Assembly (NCBI RefSeq): GCF_000739995.1
Contig: NZ_BBJX01000009.1
Span: forward strand, 1-64,000
Source of the DNA: Comamonas granuli NBRC 101663
Lineage (GTDB): Bacteria; Pseudomonadota; Gammaproteobacteria; Burkholderiales; Burkholderiaceae_C
Reading direction: 5' to 3'
DNA: 64,000 nucleotides
Shown: piece after piece, positions 1 through 8,878 of the stretch
Layout: each line of letters opens with the position of its first letter
Numbering within the stretch: position 1 is the stretch's first letter
Notes under the pieces: model-generated
What the model was told of the DNA's origin: nothing
Database searches by the model: none
Seen by the model: only the letters and a program-made list of their open reading frames with translations
Program-made: the position numbers and the translations under genes

Positions 1-599
1 AATACCTGCCGACGAACACCACGGACTTCACGGCCGGGGCGCAGCGCCTGATCGACAAACTCAAGGACCAGCCGGGGCGCAAGATCATCTTCATCATCTG
101 GGCGGGGGCGGGCAACCCGTTCAAGATCGCCGACCTGGACTTGAAGCGCTACGGCATCGAGATCGCCACGGGCGGCAACATCCTGCCCGCCATGGCCAGC
201 TACAAGAACTTCCCCGGCATGGAGGGTGCGACGTACTACTACTTCGGCATCCCCAAGAATCCGGCGAACGAGGCGATGGTGTCCATGCACTACAAGCAGT
301 TCCAGACGCCGCCGGACTTCTTCACCGCGGGCGGCTTCTCGGCGGCCATGGCGCTGGTCACGGCCCTCAAGGCCACCAATGGCGACACCAACACCAACAA
401 GCTCATCAAGACCATGGAAGGCATGAGCTTTGACACGCCCAAGGGCAAGATGACCTTCCGCAAGGAAGACCACCAGGCCATGCAGAGCATGTACCACTTC
501 AAGATCAAGGTGGACCCGGCCTTCGCCTGGGGCGTGCCCGAGCTGGTGCGCGAGATCAAGGCCGAGGAAATGCAGGTGCCGATCCGCAACAAGAGGTAA
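1..599 (+). CDS. ABC transporter periplasmic binding protein, 3' end (HAAT family)
   Basis: This is the C-terminal 198 codons of a type I periplasmic binding protein; its start lies before the window and the reading frame is open from base 3 to the TAA at 597-599. The visible part alternates short strands and helices as in the branched-chain amino acid (LivJ/LivK-like) binding fold, and ends in a typical C-terminal lobe. It would capture a small organic ligand in the periplasm and deliver it to the LivHM channel encoded just downstream. The ligand cannot be told from sequence; amino acids, amides, urea or aromatic acids are all possible for this family. Confidence 0.85.
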   Translation, partial: YLPTNTTDFTAGAQRLIDKLKDQPGRKIIFIIWAGAGNPFKIADLDLKRYGIEIATGGNILPAMASYKNFPGMEGATYYYFGIPKNPANEAMVSMHYKQFQTPPDFFTAGGFSAAMALVTALKATNGDTNTNKLIKTMEGMSFDTPKGKMTFRKEDHQAMQSMYHFKIKVDPAFAWGVPELVREIKAEEMQVPIRNKR

Positions 600-735
600 G
601 GGCATCCCCCCGAGCGGCGGCGCCGCTTCCCCCCTTCTCTCGCCTCGCTGCGCGGGCCGGGAAGGGGGATGCCACCCGCGCGGTGGCAGCGGGCCCGGGC
701 CGCGCCCGCTGCGATCGCAGCGCTCGGTTGTTACT

Positions 736-795
736 GATTTCATAGCTGCTGACGCTTGCTGTGCAAGCGCTGGGAGCACTTTTTCTTCAATTTTG
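736..795. repeat. Dispersed intergenic repeat, copy 1
   Basis: Short imperfect inverted repeat between the binding protein gene and livG. It begins with an ATAGCTGCT block, has a GCTTGCTGTGCAAGCGCT core and ends in a T-rich tail. Related elements occur at 2324, 12668, 15543, 26636, 27329, 27641, 31115, 35812, 37948, 46815 and 62164. Possible roles are transcript attenuation or mRNA 3'-end protection; none is shown. Confidence 0.75.
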
Positions 796-812
796 TGGAG
801 CCTGGACCCCGG

Positions 813-1589
813 ATGCTGGCAACCCAAGACTTGACCATCCGCTTTGGCGGCCACGTGGCGGTCAACGCCGTGACCTGCGCCTTCGAGCCGGGCACGCTGA
901 CCGCCATCGTGGGCCCCAACGGCGCGGGCAAGACCACGTACTTCAACCTCATCTCGGGCCAGCTCAAGGCCAGCGCCGGCACGGTGCGCCTGGGCGCGAG
1001 TGAGCTGACGGGCCTGAGCCCCTCGGCGCGCACCCGCGCCGGCCTGGGGCGGGCCTTCCAGCTCACCAACCTGTTCCCCAACCTCTCGGTGCTGGAGAAC
1101 GTGCGCCTGGCCGTGCAGGCCACGCAGGAGGGCCGGCACCGCCGCGGGCTCAACCTCTGGAGCATCTGGAGCGACCACCGCCAGCTCACCGAGCGCGCCG
1201 AGTCCATCCTGCGCCAGGTCGCCATGTTCGAGCGGCGCGACACGCCCGTGGCCAGCCTGCCGCACGGCGACCAGCGCAAGCTCGAGGTGGCCCTGCTCAT
1301 GGCCCTGGAGCCGCAGGTCTACATGTTCGACGAGCCCACGGCCGGCATGAGCCACGACGAGGCGCCCGTGATCCTGAACCTGATCCGCGAACTGAAGAAG
1401 GACAAGAGCAAGATCATCCTGCTGGTCGAGCACAAGATGGACGTGGTGCGCGAACTGGCCGACCGCATCATCGTGCTGACCAACGGCACGCTGGTGGCCG
1501 ACGGCCCGCCGGCCGAGGTGATTGCATCGCCCGTGGTGCAGGAAGCCTACCTGGGCGTCTCCAAGGACGCAGACAAGGAGGCCGCATGA
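813..1589 (+). CDS. livG: Branched-chain amino acid type ABC transporter ATPase LivG
   Basis: ATP-binding subunit of 258 residues of a high-affinity importer of the LivGFHM type; it hydrolyses ATP at the cytoplasmic face of the membrane. Walker A is GPNGAGKT at residues 34-41, the signature loop is a variant (LPHGDQRKLE) and Walker B runs into DEPTAG. The start at 813 is preferred because the protein then begins directly at the first nucleotide-binding-domain strand. An upstream ATG at 756 would add 19 residues encoded by the intergenic repeat. A GGAG stands 12 nt before 813, so initiation may be weak. The stop overlaps the livF start by 4 nt. Confidence 0.93.
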   Translation: MLATQDLTIRFGGHVAVNAVTCAFEPGTLTAIVGPNGAGKTTYFNLISGQLKASAGTVRLGASELTGLSPSARTRAGLGRAFQLTNLFPNLSVLENVRLAVQATQEGRHRRGLNLWSIWSDHRQLTERAESILRQVAMFERRDTPVASLPHGDQRKLEVALLMALEPQVYMFDEPTAGMSHDEAPVILNLIRELKKDKSKIILLVEHKMDVVRELADRIIVLTNGTLVADGPPAEVIASPVVQEAYLGVSKDADKEAA

Positions 1590-2314
1590 GCACCACCCAT
1601 CTTCTGGAGCTCAGGGGCGTGCACACGCACATCGGCGCGTACCACATCCTGCACGGCGTGGACCTGGCCGTACCCAAGGGACAGCTCACCATGCTGCTGG
1701 GCCGCAACGGCGCGGGCAAGACGACCACGCTGCGCACCATCATGGGCCTGTGGCATGCGTCGCAGGGCAGCATCCACTTTGGCGGGCAGGACATCACGCG
1801 CCTGCACACGCCGCAGATCGCCGGCCTGAACATCGCCTATGTGCCCGAGAACATGGGCATCTTCGCCGACCTCACGGTGAAGGAGAACCTGCTGCTGGCC
1901 GCACGCAAGGCCAGCCATGCCGGGCAGATGGACGAGGCGCGCCTGCAGTGGATCTTCAAGCTGTTCCCGGCCGTGGAGAAGTTCTGGAACCACCCCGCGG
2001 GCAAGCTCTCGGGCGGGCAGAAGCAGATGGTGGCCGTGGCGCGCGCCATCGTCGAGCCGCGCGACCTGCTCATCGTGGACGAGCCCAGCAAGGGCCTGGC
2101 GCCGGCCATCATCAACAACATGATCGAGGCCTTCGACCAGCTCAAGAAGAGCGGCGTGAGCATTCTGCTGGTCGAGCAGAACATCCACTTCGCCAAACGC
2201 CTGGGCGACACCGTGGCCGTGATGGACAACGGCCGCGTGGTGCACGCCGGCCGCATGGCCGACCTGGCCGCCGACGAGGCGCTGCAGCAGTCGCTGCTGG
2301 GCCTGGCGCTGTAA
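1586..2314 (+). CDS. livF: Branched-chain amino acid type ABC transporter ATPase LivF
   Basis: Second ATP-binding subunit (242 residues), expected to pair with LivG under the LivHM channel. Walker A is GRNGAGKT at residues 39-46, the signature LSGGQKQ lies in the middle, and Walker B leads into DEPSKGL, followed by the switch His region. The ATGA overlap with livG implies translational coupling. Length and motif order match the LivF family throughout. Confidence 0.95.
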   Translation: MSTTHLLELRGVHTHIGAYHILHGVDLAVPKGQLTMLLGRNGAGKTTTLRTIMGLWHASQGSIHFGGQDITRLHTPQIAGLNIAYVPENMGIFADLTVKENLLLAARKASHAGQMDEARLQWIFKLFPAVEKFWNHPAGKLSGGQKQMVAVARAIVEPRDLLIVDEPSKGLAPAIINNMIEAFDQLKKSGVSILLVEQNIHFAKRLGDTVAVMDNGRVVHAGRMADLAADEALQQSLLGLAL

Positions 2315-2323
2315 GGAGGATCT

Positions 2324-2381
2324 ATGAAAAAAATGCCTCCAACGCTTATCCATCAGGCGCAAGCAGCTATCAAAACAATAG
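2324..2381. repeat. Dispersed intergenic repeat, copy 2
   Basis: Repeat-family element in the livF-livH spacer, in the opposite orientation to copy 1: GCCTCCAACGCTT, a short loop, AGGCGCAAGCAGCTAT. Lying inside the operon, its stem could modulate expression of the channel genes relative to the ATPases, but this is inference. Confidence 0.7.
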
Positions 2382-2400
2382 TGAATGAAAGGGCCGCGCC

Positions 2401-3384
2401 ATGATTGCCCGCGACCTCGACTGGAAACCCCTGGCGCTGGTGCCGCTGCTGGCGCTGCTGGTGCTGCCGCTCATCGGTTCGCCCTCCACCTGGCTCACGC
2501 TCACCGTGGCGGGCCTGGCCATGGGCATGATCATCTTCATCATCGCCTCGGGCCTCACCCTGGTGTTCGGCCTCATGGACGTGCTCAACTTCGGTCACGG
2601 CGTGTTCATCGCGCTGGGCGCCTTCGTCGCCACCAGCGTGCTCGGCGCCATGGGCGACTGGACGGGATCCAACGAGCTGTGGCGCAACCTCGTGGCCGTG
2701 CTGCCCGCCATGGTCGTGGCCATGCTGGTGGCGGGCGCCGTGGGCCTGGCGTTCGAGCGCTTCATCGTGCGCCCGGTGTACGGCCAGCACCTCAAGCAGA
2801 TCCTCATCACCATGGGCGGGATGATCATCGGTGAGGAGCTCATCAAGGTCATCTGGGGGCCGCAGCAGATTCCGCTGCCGCTGCCCGAGGGCATGCGCGG
2901 CTCGCTGCTGGTGGGCGACGCCGCCATCGAGAAATACCGGCTGGTGGCCGTGGCCGTGGGCCTGCTGGTGTTCGGCCTGCTGGCCTGGACGCTCTCGCGC
3001 ACCAAGGTGGGCCTGCTGATCCGCGCCGGCGTGCAGGACCGCGAGATGGTCGAGGCGCTCGGCTACCGCATCCGGCGCCTGTTCGTGGGCGTGTTCGTGG
3101 CGGGCTCGGCGCTGGCCGGCCTGGGCGGCGTGATGTGGGGCCTGTACCAGCAGAACGTGGTCCCGCAGATGGGCGCGCAGGTCAACGTGCTGATCTTCAT
3201 CGTCATCATCATCGGCGGCCTGGGCTCGACCGGCGGGGCCTTGATCGGCGCGCTGCTGGTGGGCCTGATGGCCAACTACACCGGCTTTCTGGTGCCCAAG
3301 GTGGCGCTGTTCTCCAACATCGCGCTCATGGTCGCGGTGCTGCTGTGGCGCCCGCAGGGCGTCTACCCCGTCGCGAACCGTTGA
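2401..3384 (+). CDS. livH: Branched-chain amino acid type ABC transporter permease LivH
   Basis: Inner-membrane channel subunit of 327 residues with about eight hydrophobic segments. It carries the LivH-type block GLTLVFGLMDVLNFGHG near residues 51-67 and the conserved IGGLGS loop near residue 276, which contacts the ATPases. It would form the translocation pore with LivM. The ATG at 2401 follows AAAGGGCC. The gene lies between the ATPases and livM, so the order here is binding protein-G-F-H-M. Confidence 0.93.
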   Translation: MIARDLDWKPLALVPLLALLVLPLIGSPSTWLTLTVAGLAMGMIIFIIASGLTLVFGLMDVLNFGHGVFIALGAFVATSVLGAMGDWTGSNELWRNLVAVLPAMVVAMLVAGAVGLAFERFIVRPVYGQHLKQILITMGGMIIGEELIKVIWGPQQIPLPLPEGMRGSLLVGDAAIEKYRLVAVAVGLLVFGLLAWTLSRTKVGLLIRAGVQDREMVEALGYRIRRLFVGVFVAGSALAGLGGVMWGLYQQNVVPQMGAQVNVLIFIVIIIGGLGSTGGALIGALLVGLMANYTGFLVPKVALFSNIALMVAVLLWRPQGVYPVANR

Positions 3385-3400
3385 AGAGGAGCGCCACACC

Positions 3401-4474
3401 ATGCTGAATCGACTTCTCTCCGGCGACTACCCGCGCAGCAAGTGGCTCGCGGCCATCCTCCTGGCCGTGCTGCTGGGCCTGGCGTTCGCGCCCTTCCTGT
3501 TCCCCGGCGTCAAGGCGCTCAACGTCGCGGCCAAGGTGCTGGTGTTTGTGGTGCTCGTGGCCAGCTTCGACCTGCTGCTGGGCTACACCGGCATCGTGAG
3601 CTTTGCGCACACCATGTTCTTCGGCATCGGCGCCTACGGCATCGCCGTGGCCACCACGCGCCTGGGGCCCACCTGGAGCGCGCTGGCGGCGGGCGTGGGC
3701 GGCGCGCTGCTGCTGTCGCTGCTGCTCTCGCTGGCCGTGGGCCTGTTCTCGCTGCGCGTGCGCGCCATCTTCTTCGCCATGATCACGCTGGCCGTGGCGG
3801 CGGCCTTCCAGACCCTGGCCTCGCAACTGTCGGACCTCACGGGCGGCGAGGACGGCCTGACCTTCAAGATCCCGGAGCTGCTCTCGCCCAGTTTCGAGCC
3901 CTTCGACGAGCCCTTCCTGGGCGTGGCCATCGACGGCAAGCTGATCTGCTACTACCTGCTGTTCGTCTGCGCCGTGGCGCTGGTGCTGGCGCTGCTGCGC
4001 ATCGTCAACTCGCCGTTCGGCCGCGTGCTGCAGGCCATCCGCGAGAACGAGTTCCGCGCCGAAGCCATCGGCTACCGCGTGGTGGTGTACCGCACCACGT
4101 CCAGCGTGCTGTCGGCCCTGTTCGCCTGCGCTGCGGGCTGCATGCTGGCGCTCTGGCTGCGCTACAACGGGCCGGACACCTCGCTGTCGTTCGAGATCAT
4201 GATGGACTGCCTGCTCATCGTCGTCATCGGCGGCATGGGCACCATTTATGGCGCGGCCATCGGCGCCGTGCTGTTCCTTGTGGCGCAAAGCTACCTGCAG
4301 GACTTGCTGCGCCTGGGGAGCGAGGCCGCATCCGGCCTGCCCTGGCTGGCGGCGCTGCTCTCGCCCGACCGCTGGCTGCTCTGGCTCGGCCTGCTGTTCG
4401 TGCTCTCGGTCTACTACTTCCCCACCGGCGTGGTGGGGCGCCTGCGCGCTGCGGCGGCGCACCGGCCCGGCTGA
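3401..4474 (+). CDS. livM: Branched-chain amino acid type ABC transporter permease LivM
   Basis: Second channel subunit (357 residues) of the importer. It shows the LivM block LLGYTGIVSFAHTMFFGIGAY near residue 65 and the coupling loop VIGGMGTIYGA near residue 275, among eight to ten predicted membrane helices. A GAGGAG stands 13-8 nt before the ATG at 3401. It completes the five-gene importer whose binding protein is cut by the window edge. Confidence 0.93.
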   Translation: MLNRLLSGDYPRSKWLAAILLAVLLGLAFAPFLFPGVKALNVAAKVLVFVVLVASFDLLLGYTGIVSFAHTMFFGIGAYGIAVATTRLGPTWSALAAGVGGALLLSLLLSLAVGLFSLRVRAIFFAMITLAVAAAFQTLASQLSDLTGGEDGLTFKIPELLSPSFEPFDEPFLGVAIDGKLICYYLLFVCAVALVLALLRIVNSPFGRVLQAIRENEFRAEAIGYRVVVYRTTSSVLSALFACAAGCMLALWLRYNGPDTSLSFEIMMDCLLIVVIGGMGTIYGAAIGAVLFLVAQSYLQDLLRLGSEAASGLPWLAALLSPDRWLLWLGLLFVLSVYYFPTGVVGRLRAAAAHRPG

Positions 4475-4522
4475 ATGCTTTTCCTGAAGGTCCTGCAACC
4501 ACAACACTCTGGAGACAAGCGC

Positions 4523-6643
4523 ATGAAGACCTGTATTCGCCCGTTCCTTCCCGCCGCGCTCGCCGCGGCGGCCCTGGCTGCCTGCGGCGGCGGCGACAAC
4601 CCCCAGCTCAACGCCAAGCCCGTGTGGCTGGGCGCCGTCCAGGCCACGGCCTACGACGGCATGGCGGACGACCTGCTCACCGCCGGCCTGGGCAAGACCG
4701 GCCTGGCCGCCGCCCTGCCGCCCGCCTATGCCGATCCGCTCAAGCCCACGGCGGCCGAGCTGCGCCGCAGCGCCATCCACACCAACTACCGCGCCATGCT
4801 CGACATGACGGCCGCCGGGGGCTACGGCAGCCTGTACGGCCCGAACGTGGACGCGCAGGGCACGGTCACGGCCAGCGAGGGCCGGGTGCCCGGTACCGAG
4901 TACATCGCCTACGCCGACGACGGCAGCGGGCGCCAGAACGTCACGCTCATGGTGCAGGTGCCTGCCAGCTTCAACCCGCAGAAGCCCTGCATCATCACCG
5001 CCACGGCCTCGGGTTCGCGCGGCGTGTACGGCGCCATCAGCACGGGCGAGTGGGGCCTCAAGCGCGGCTGCGCCGTGGCCTATTCCGACAAGGGCACGGG
5101 CGGTGCGCCGCACGACCTCATGAACGACACGGTGCCGCTGATCGACGGCACGCGCGCCAGCGCCGCCGCCGCGGGCAAGAGCGCGGCCTTTAATGCCGGC
5201 CTCACGGCCAGCGAGCTGGCGGCCTTCAACACGGCCACCCCCAACCGCTTCGCCTTCAAGCACGCGCATTCGCAGCAGAACGCCGAGAAGGACTGGGGCA
5301 AGACCACGCTGCAGGCGGTGGAGTTCGCCTACTACGTGCTCAACGAACGCTTTGGCGCGCTGGACAACGGCCAGCGCCTGAAATCGCTCACGCCGGCGAA
5401 CACCATCGTCATCGCGTCCAGCATCTCCAACGGCGGCGGTGCGGCCATCGCTGCGGCCGAGCAGGACACGCAGGGCCTGATCAGCGGCGTGGCCGTCTCC
5501 GAGCCCGCCGTGGAGCTGCCGGCCAACGCGGGCGTGACGGTGCAGCGCGGCACGGGCACGGTGGCCGTCACGGGCCGCAACCTGGTGGACTTCACCACCT
5601 ACGCCAACCTGTACCAGGCCTGCGCCGCGCTGGCGCCGTCCGTTGCCGCCAGCCCCTACGCCGCGGCCTTTGCCGCGGGCTTTGCGGCGCCGGCCCTGCC
5701 CATCGCGCCCAACCGCTGCGCGGCGCTCAAGACCGCGGGCCTGCTCACGGCCAGCACCACGGCCACCCAGGCCGAGGAAGCCCTGCAGAAGCTGCGCGCC
5801 TACGGCTGGGAGCCCGAGGCCAACGATCTGCACGCCTCGCACGCTGCGTTCGAGATCGCGCCGGCCGTCTCCATCACCTTTGCCAACAGCCTCGCGCGCG
5901 CCAGCGTGAAGGACCACCTCTGCGGCTTCAGCTATGCCGCCACCACGGCGGCGGGCGCGGTGGCGCCGCTGGCGCCGGCGGCGCTGGCCGGCATGTTCGC
6001 CACGGGCAATGGCGTGCCGCCCTCGGGGGGCATCCAGCTCATCAACAACAACGGCAAGCTGGGCGCGGCGCGCGACTTCCTGTCGGTCTCGTCCAACGGC
6101 CTGGCCGACTGGAACACCGAAGGCGCCCTGTGCCTGCGCAACCTGGTGACCGGCACCAGCGCCGCGGCGCAAAGCCTGCAGGCGGGCATGCGCGAGACGC
6201 AGCGCAACGGCAACCTGCGCGGCAAGCCGGCCATCATCGTGCACGGCCGCTCGGACGCGCTCTTGCCCGTGAACCACACCTCGCGCCCCTACGCCGCGCT
6301 CAACAAGAAGGTCGAAGGCGCGGCCAGCCGCCTGAGCTACATCGAGGTGGCCAACGCCCAGCATTTCGACAGCTTCATCGGCCTGCCCACAGTGCTGCCG
6401 GGCTATGACACGCGCTTCATCCCCCTGCATGTGTACCTGAACCGTGCGCTGGACGCCGTGTACGACCACCTGGCCAGTGGCAAGCCCCTGCCGGCCAGCC
6501 AGGTGGTGCGCACCCTGCCGCGCGGCGGCACGCCGGGCAATGCGCCCGCCATCACGGCAGCCCATCTGCCGGCCCTTGCCGCTGCGCCTGCTGCGGGCGA
6601 TGCCATCGCCGTCACGGCGGGCGCCATCGCCATCCCGGACTGA
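4523..6643 (+). CDS. D-(-)-3-hydroxybutyrate oligomer hydrolase family lipoprotein
   Basis: A 706-residue predicted secreted hydrolase. The N-terminus is a lipoprotein signal peptide with lipobox LAAC near residue 20, preceded by GGAG 8-12 nt before the ATG at 4523. A nucleophile-elbow-like motif SSISNGGG lies near residue 300 and EPAVELP follows, as I recall for the 3HB-oligomer hydrolases of Ralstonia and relatives (PF10605). The family cleaves hydroxybutyrate oligomers from polyhydroxybutyrate breakdown. It lies 48 bp after livM and may be co-transcribed, which might link the importer to hydroxy-acid or related substrates. A tannase or feruloyl-esterase-like activity is the main alternative. 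Confidence 0.8.
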   Translation: MKTCIRPFLPAALAAAALAACGGGDNPQLNAKPVWLGAVQATAYDGMADDLLTAGLGKTGLAAALPPAYADPLKPTAAELRRSAIHTNYRAMLDMTAAGGYGSLYGPNVDAQGTVTASEGRVPGTEYIAYADDGSGRQNVTLMVQVPASFNPQKPCIITATASGSRGVYGAISTGEWGLKRGCAVAYSDKGTGGAPHDLMNDTVPLIDGTRASAAAAGKSAAFNAGLTASELAAFNTATPNRFAFKHAHSQQNAEKDWGKTTLQAVEFAYYVLNERFGALDNGQRLKSLTPANTIVIASSISNGGGAAIAAAEQDTQGLISGVAVSEPAVELPANAGVTVQRGTGTVAVTGRNLVDFTTYANLYQACAALAPSVAASPYAAAFAAGFAAPALPIAPNRCAALKTAGLLTASTTATQAEEALQKLRAYGWEPEANDLHASHAAFEIAPAVSITFANSLARASVKDHLCGFSYAATTAAGAVAPLAPAALAGMFATGNGVPPSGGIQLINNNGKLGAARDFLSVSSNGLADWNTEGALCLRNLVTGTSAAAQSLQAGMRETQRNGNLRGKPAIIVHGRSDALLPVNHTSRPYAALNKKVEGAASRLSYIEVANAQHFDSFIGLPTVLPGYDTRFIPLHVYLNRALDAVYDHLASGKPLPASQVVRTLPRGGTPGNAPAITAAHLPALAAAPAAGDAIAVTAGAIAIPD

Positions 6644-6707
6644 CGGCTCGCACGCCGGGCGCTGCCGCAGGGCCGCGCCCGGCGCCTTTCCATGCTTTTC
6701 CAGGCCC

Positions 6708-7580
6708 ATGACCATGTCTCCCTCCTCCTGCTACGCGACCTGCGCCGGTTATGAAATCCACTACACCGAATGGGGTGCGCCCGACGCCCCGGTGGTGATT
6801 GCGTGGCATGGCCTGGCGCGCACGGGGCGCGACATGGATGCGCTGGCCGCCCACCTGGCGGGGCGCTACCGCGTCATCTGCCCCGACACCCTGGGCCGCG
6901 GCCTGAGCCAGTGGAGCCGCGCGCCGGGCGCGGAGTACCGCCTGCAGTTCTATGCGCGCATCGCGGCCGACCTGTTCGACCAGCTCGGCATCGGCCAGGC
7001 GCACTGGATAGGCACCTCCATGGGCGGCGCCATCGGCATGGTGTGCGCTTCGGGCCTGTTCGAGCCGGGCCTGCGCGGGCGCATCCGCAGCCTGCTGCTC
7101 AACGACAACGCCCCGCGCCTGGCCGATGCGGCGCTCGAGCGCATCAAGGCCTATGCGGGCCAGCCGCCCGCCTTCGACACGGTGCGCGAACTGGAGGCCT
7201 TCTTCCGCCAGGTGTATGCACCCTACGGCTGGCTCAGCGACGCGCAGTGGCGCCTGCTGACCGAGACCTCCACCCGGCGCCTACCCGACGGGCGCGTGAC
7301 GCCGCACTACGACCCGGCCATGGTGCAGCAGTTCACGCAGCACGCGAACGACTACCTGATCTGGGACCACTACGACCGGCTTGACATCCCCGTGCTGTGC
7401 CTGCGCGGCGCCGACTCCGACCTGGTGCTGCGCGAGACCACGGCCGAGATGGCCACGCGCGGCCCGGGCGCGCGCGGCCTGCTGCAGGTCATCGAGGTGC
7501 CCGGCTGCGGCCACGCGCCCGCGCTCAACGTGCCCGCGCACTACGCGCTGGTGGACGCCTTCCTCGCGCAGGCCCATTGA
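6708..7580 (+). CDS. Alpha/beta hydrolase
   Basis: Single-domain alpha/beta-hydrolase of 290 residues. HGLARTG near residue 28 forms the oxyanion region, the nucleophile elbow is GTSMGG near residues 102-107, and the catalytic His is in GCGHAP near residue 265, with an acidic residue in GADSDLV. No signal peptide is seen, so it is probably cytoplasmic. ATG codons at 6708 and 6714 are both possible; neither has a strong ribosome site. It follows the oligomer hydrolase in the same direction and could act on a product of it, but the substrate is unknown. Confidence 0.85.
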   Translation: MTMSPSSCYATCAGYEIHYTEWGAPDAPVVIAWHGLARTGRDMDALAAHLAGRYRVICPDTLGRGLSQWSRAPGAEYRLQFYARIAADLFDQLGIGQAHWIGTSMGGAIGMVCASGLFEPGLRGRIRSLLLNDNAPRLADAALERIKAYAGQPPAFDTVRELEAFFRQVYAPYGWLSDAQWRLLTETSTRRLPDGRVTPHYDPAMVQQFTQHANDYLIWDHYDRLDIPVLCLRGADSDLVLRETTAEMATRGPGARGLLQVIEVPGCGHAPALNVPAHYALVDAFLAQAH

Positions 7581-7622
7581 TGCCTCGCCCCTCCTGCGCA
7601 GCCGCTCGGGGGGGCGCGCCCT

Positions 7623-8771
7623 CTACCTTCGGAAGCGCTCGCCGTTGAAGTAGGTCAGCTCCACGAAATCCGTGCCGTCGTGGTCGTTCGGGCCATAGCG
7701 CACCTCGAAGCCGCCCATGTCGTAGGGGCGCATGCTCTGCAGGGCGTCGATGAATTTCTCGCGCGTGGCGTTCCTGCCCGCGCGCCGCAGCCCCTCGATG
7801 AGGATGCGCGCATTCACATAGCCTTCGAGCGAGGAGTAGCCAATGTCCACCCCGCCGAGCTTCTTGATCGCCTCCTGGTAGGCGCGCACCACGGGGATGG
7901 CCGGGTTGCTCGGGTTGGGCACCACCTGCGCCACCGTGATGCCGGTGGCCGCCTCGCCCAGCGCCGCCAGCAGCGGGCGCGAGCCGAGGAAGGAGATCGA
8001 GAACGCCTGCGCCTTCACGCGCTGGCGTATGGCCTTGAACAGCGGAATGCCCTGGCTGCCTATGGCCAGCGACATCAGCGCCGTGGGCTGGAACTGGGCG
8101 ATCTCCTGCACCGCCTGGGCGATGCCCTCGGCGGACTCGGCCACGAGAAAGGCCTTCCAGTCGGTGTTGCCCGTCGCCTGGGCGGCCGCCTCGAAGGCCG
8201 CCAAGGTGGCCTTGCCGAACGGGTTGTCGAAGTAGGGAATGGCGATGCGCGTGAAACCCGTGGACTTGAGCTGGCGCGCGATCTGGCGCAGTTCGTGCGC
8301 ATAGCTGGCCCGGCTGTGGAACACCAGCGGGTGGAAGGGGCGCAGCGCGTCCGAGCCCGTGGCCGGGGCGATCAGCGGCACCCTGGCCTCGGTCAGCACC
8401 TTGAGCGCGCCCATCACGCTGGTGGTGCCGCCGCAGGCGAACAGCGTGAAGGCCTGCTCCTTGCGCAGCAGCACGGCGGTGTTCTCGGCCGCCTTCTCGG
8501 GGGCGCCGCCGTCATCCAGGGCGAGGAATTCCAGGGGCCTGCCGTCGATGCCGCCGCGCTCATTCACTTCCTTGAACGCCGCCGCAATGCCCTTGTTCAT
8601 CTCGACGAAGGGGTAGGCCAGCGGCCCGGTCAGGGCTGCCGTCTGGCCGATGCGCCAGGCATCGCCCTGGGCGCGCGTCCAGGCGGCCGGGCCCAGGGTG
8701 GCCAGAGCGGCCGTGCCCTGGAGCAGGCGGCGGCGGTGCAGCAGCGGGGTGGCGGGGGCGTTGCGGGGCAT
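7623..8771 (-). CDS. ABC transporter periplasmic binding protein (HAAT family), possible Tat substrate
   Basis: Type I periplasmic binding protein of 382 residues. The N-terminus has RRRLLQG followed by a hydrophobic stretch and an A-x-A-like end near residue 35, which resembles a twin-arginine signal. The mature part begins with the family strand IGQTAALTGPLAYP and holds the conserved ALDDGG block and a hinge region. No permease or ATPase genes are adjacent on this strand, so it is an orphan binding protein that may use another Liv-type channel. The ligand is unknown. Confidence 0.85.
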   Translation of the reverse strand: MPRNAPATPLLHRRRLLQGTAALATLGPAAWTRAQGDAWRIGQTAALTGPLAYPFVEMNKGIAAAFKEVNERGGIDGRPLEFLALDDGGAPEKAAENTAVLLRKEQAFTLFACGGTTSVMGALKVLTEARVPLIAPATGSDALRPFHPLVFHSRASYAHELRQIARQLKSTGFTRIAIPYFDNPFGKATLAAFEAAAQATGNTDWKAFLVAESAEGIAQAVQEIAQFQPTALMSLAIGSQGIPLFKAIRQRVKAQAFSISFLGSRPLLAALGEAATGITVAQVVPNPSNPAIPVVRAYQEAIKKLGGVDIGYSSLEGYVNARILIEGLRRAGRNATREKFIDALQSMRPYDMGGFEVRYGPNDHDGTDFVELTYFNGERFRR

Positions 8772-8878
8772 GGCGGTCCTTGGCAGCTGAGGTGGGCTGC
8801 AGTATTGGCCGCCGAGTTTTTGTGTCAATCGGGCAAGCGCGGGCCAAGCGGGCGCGAACGTCGCCTGGGCGACAAAGC

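Noticed and set aside
3326..6715. A 1129-codon open frame on the minus strand opposite livM and the oligomer hydrolase gene
   Set aside because: Its translation is Arg/Gly/Ala/His-rich without domains, a normal consequence of very high third-position G+C on the coding strand. The plus-strand genes have clear families.
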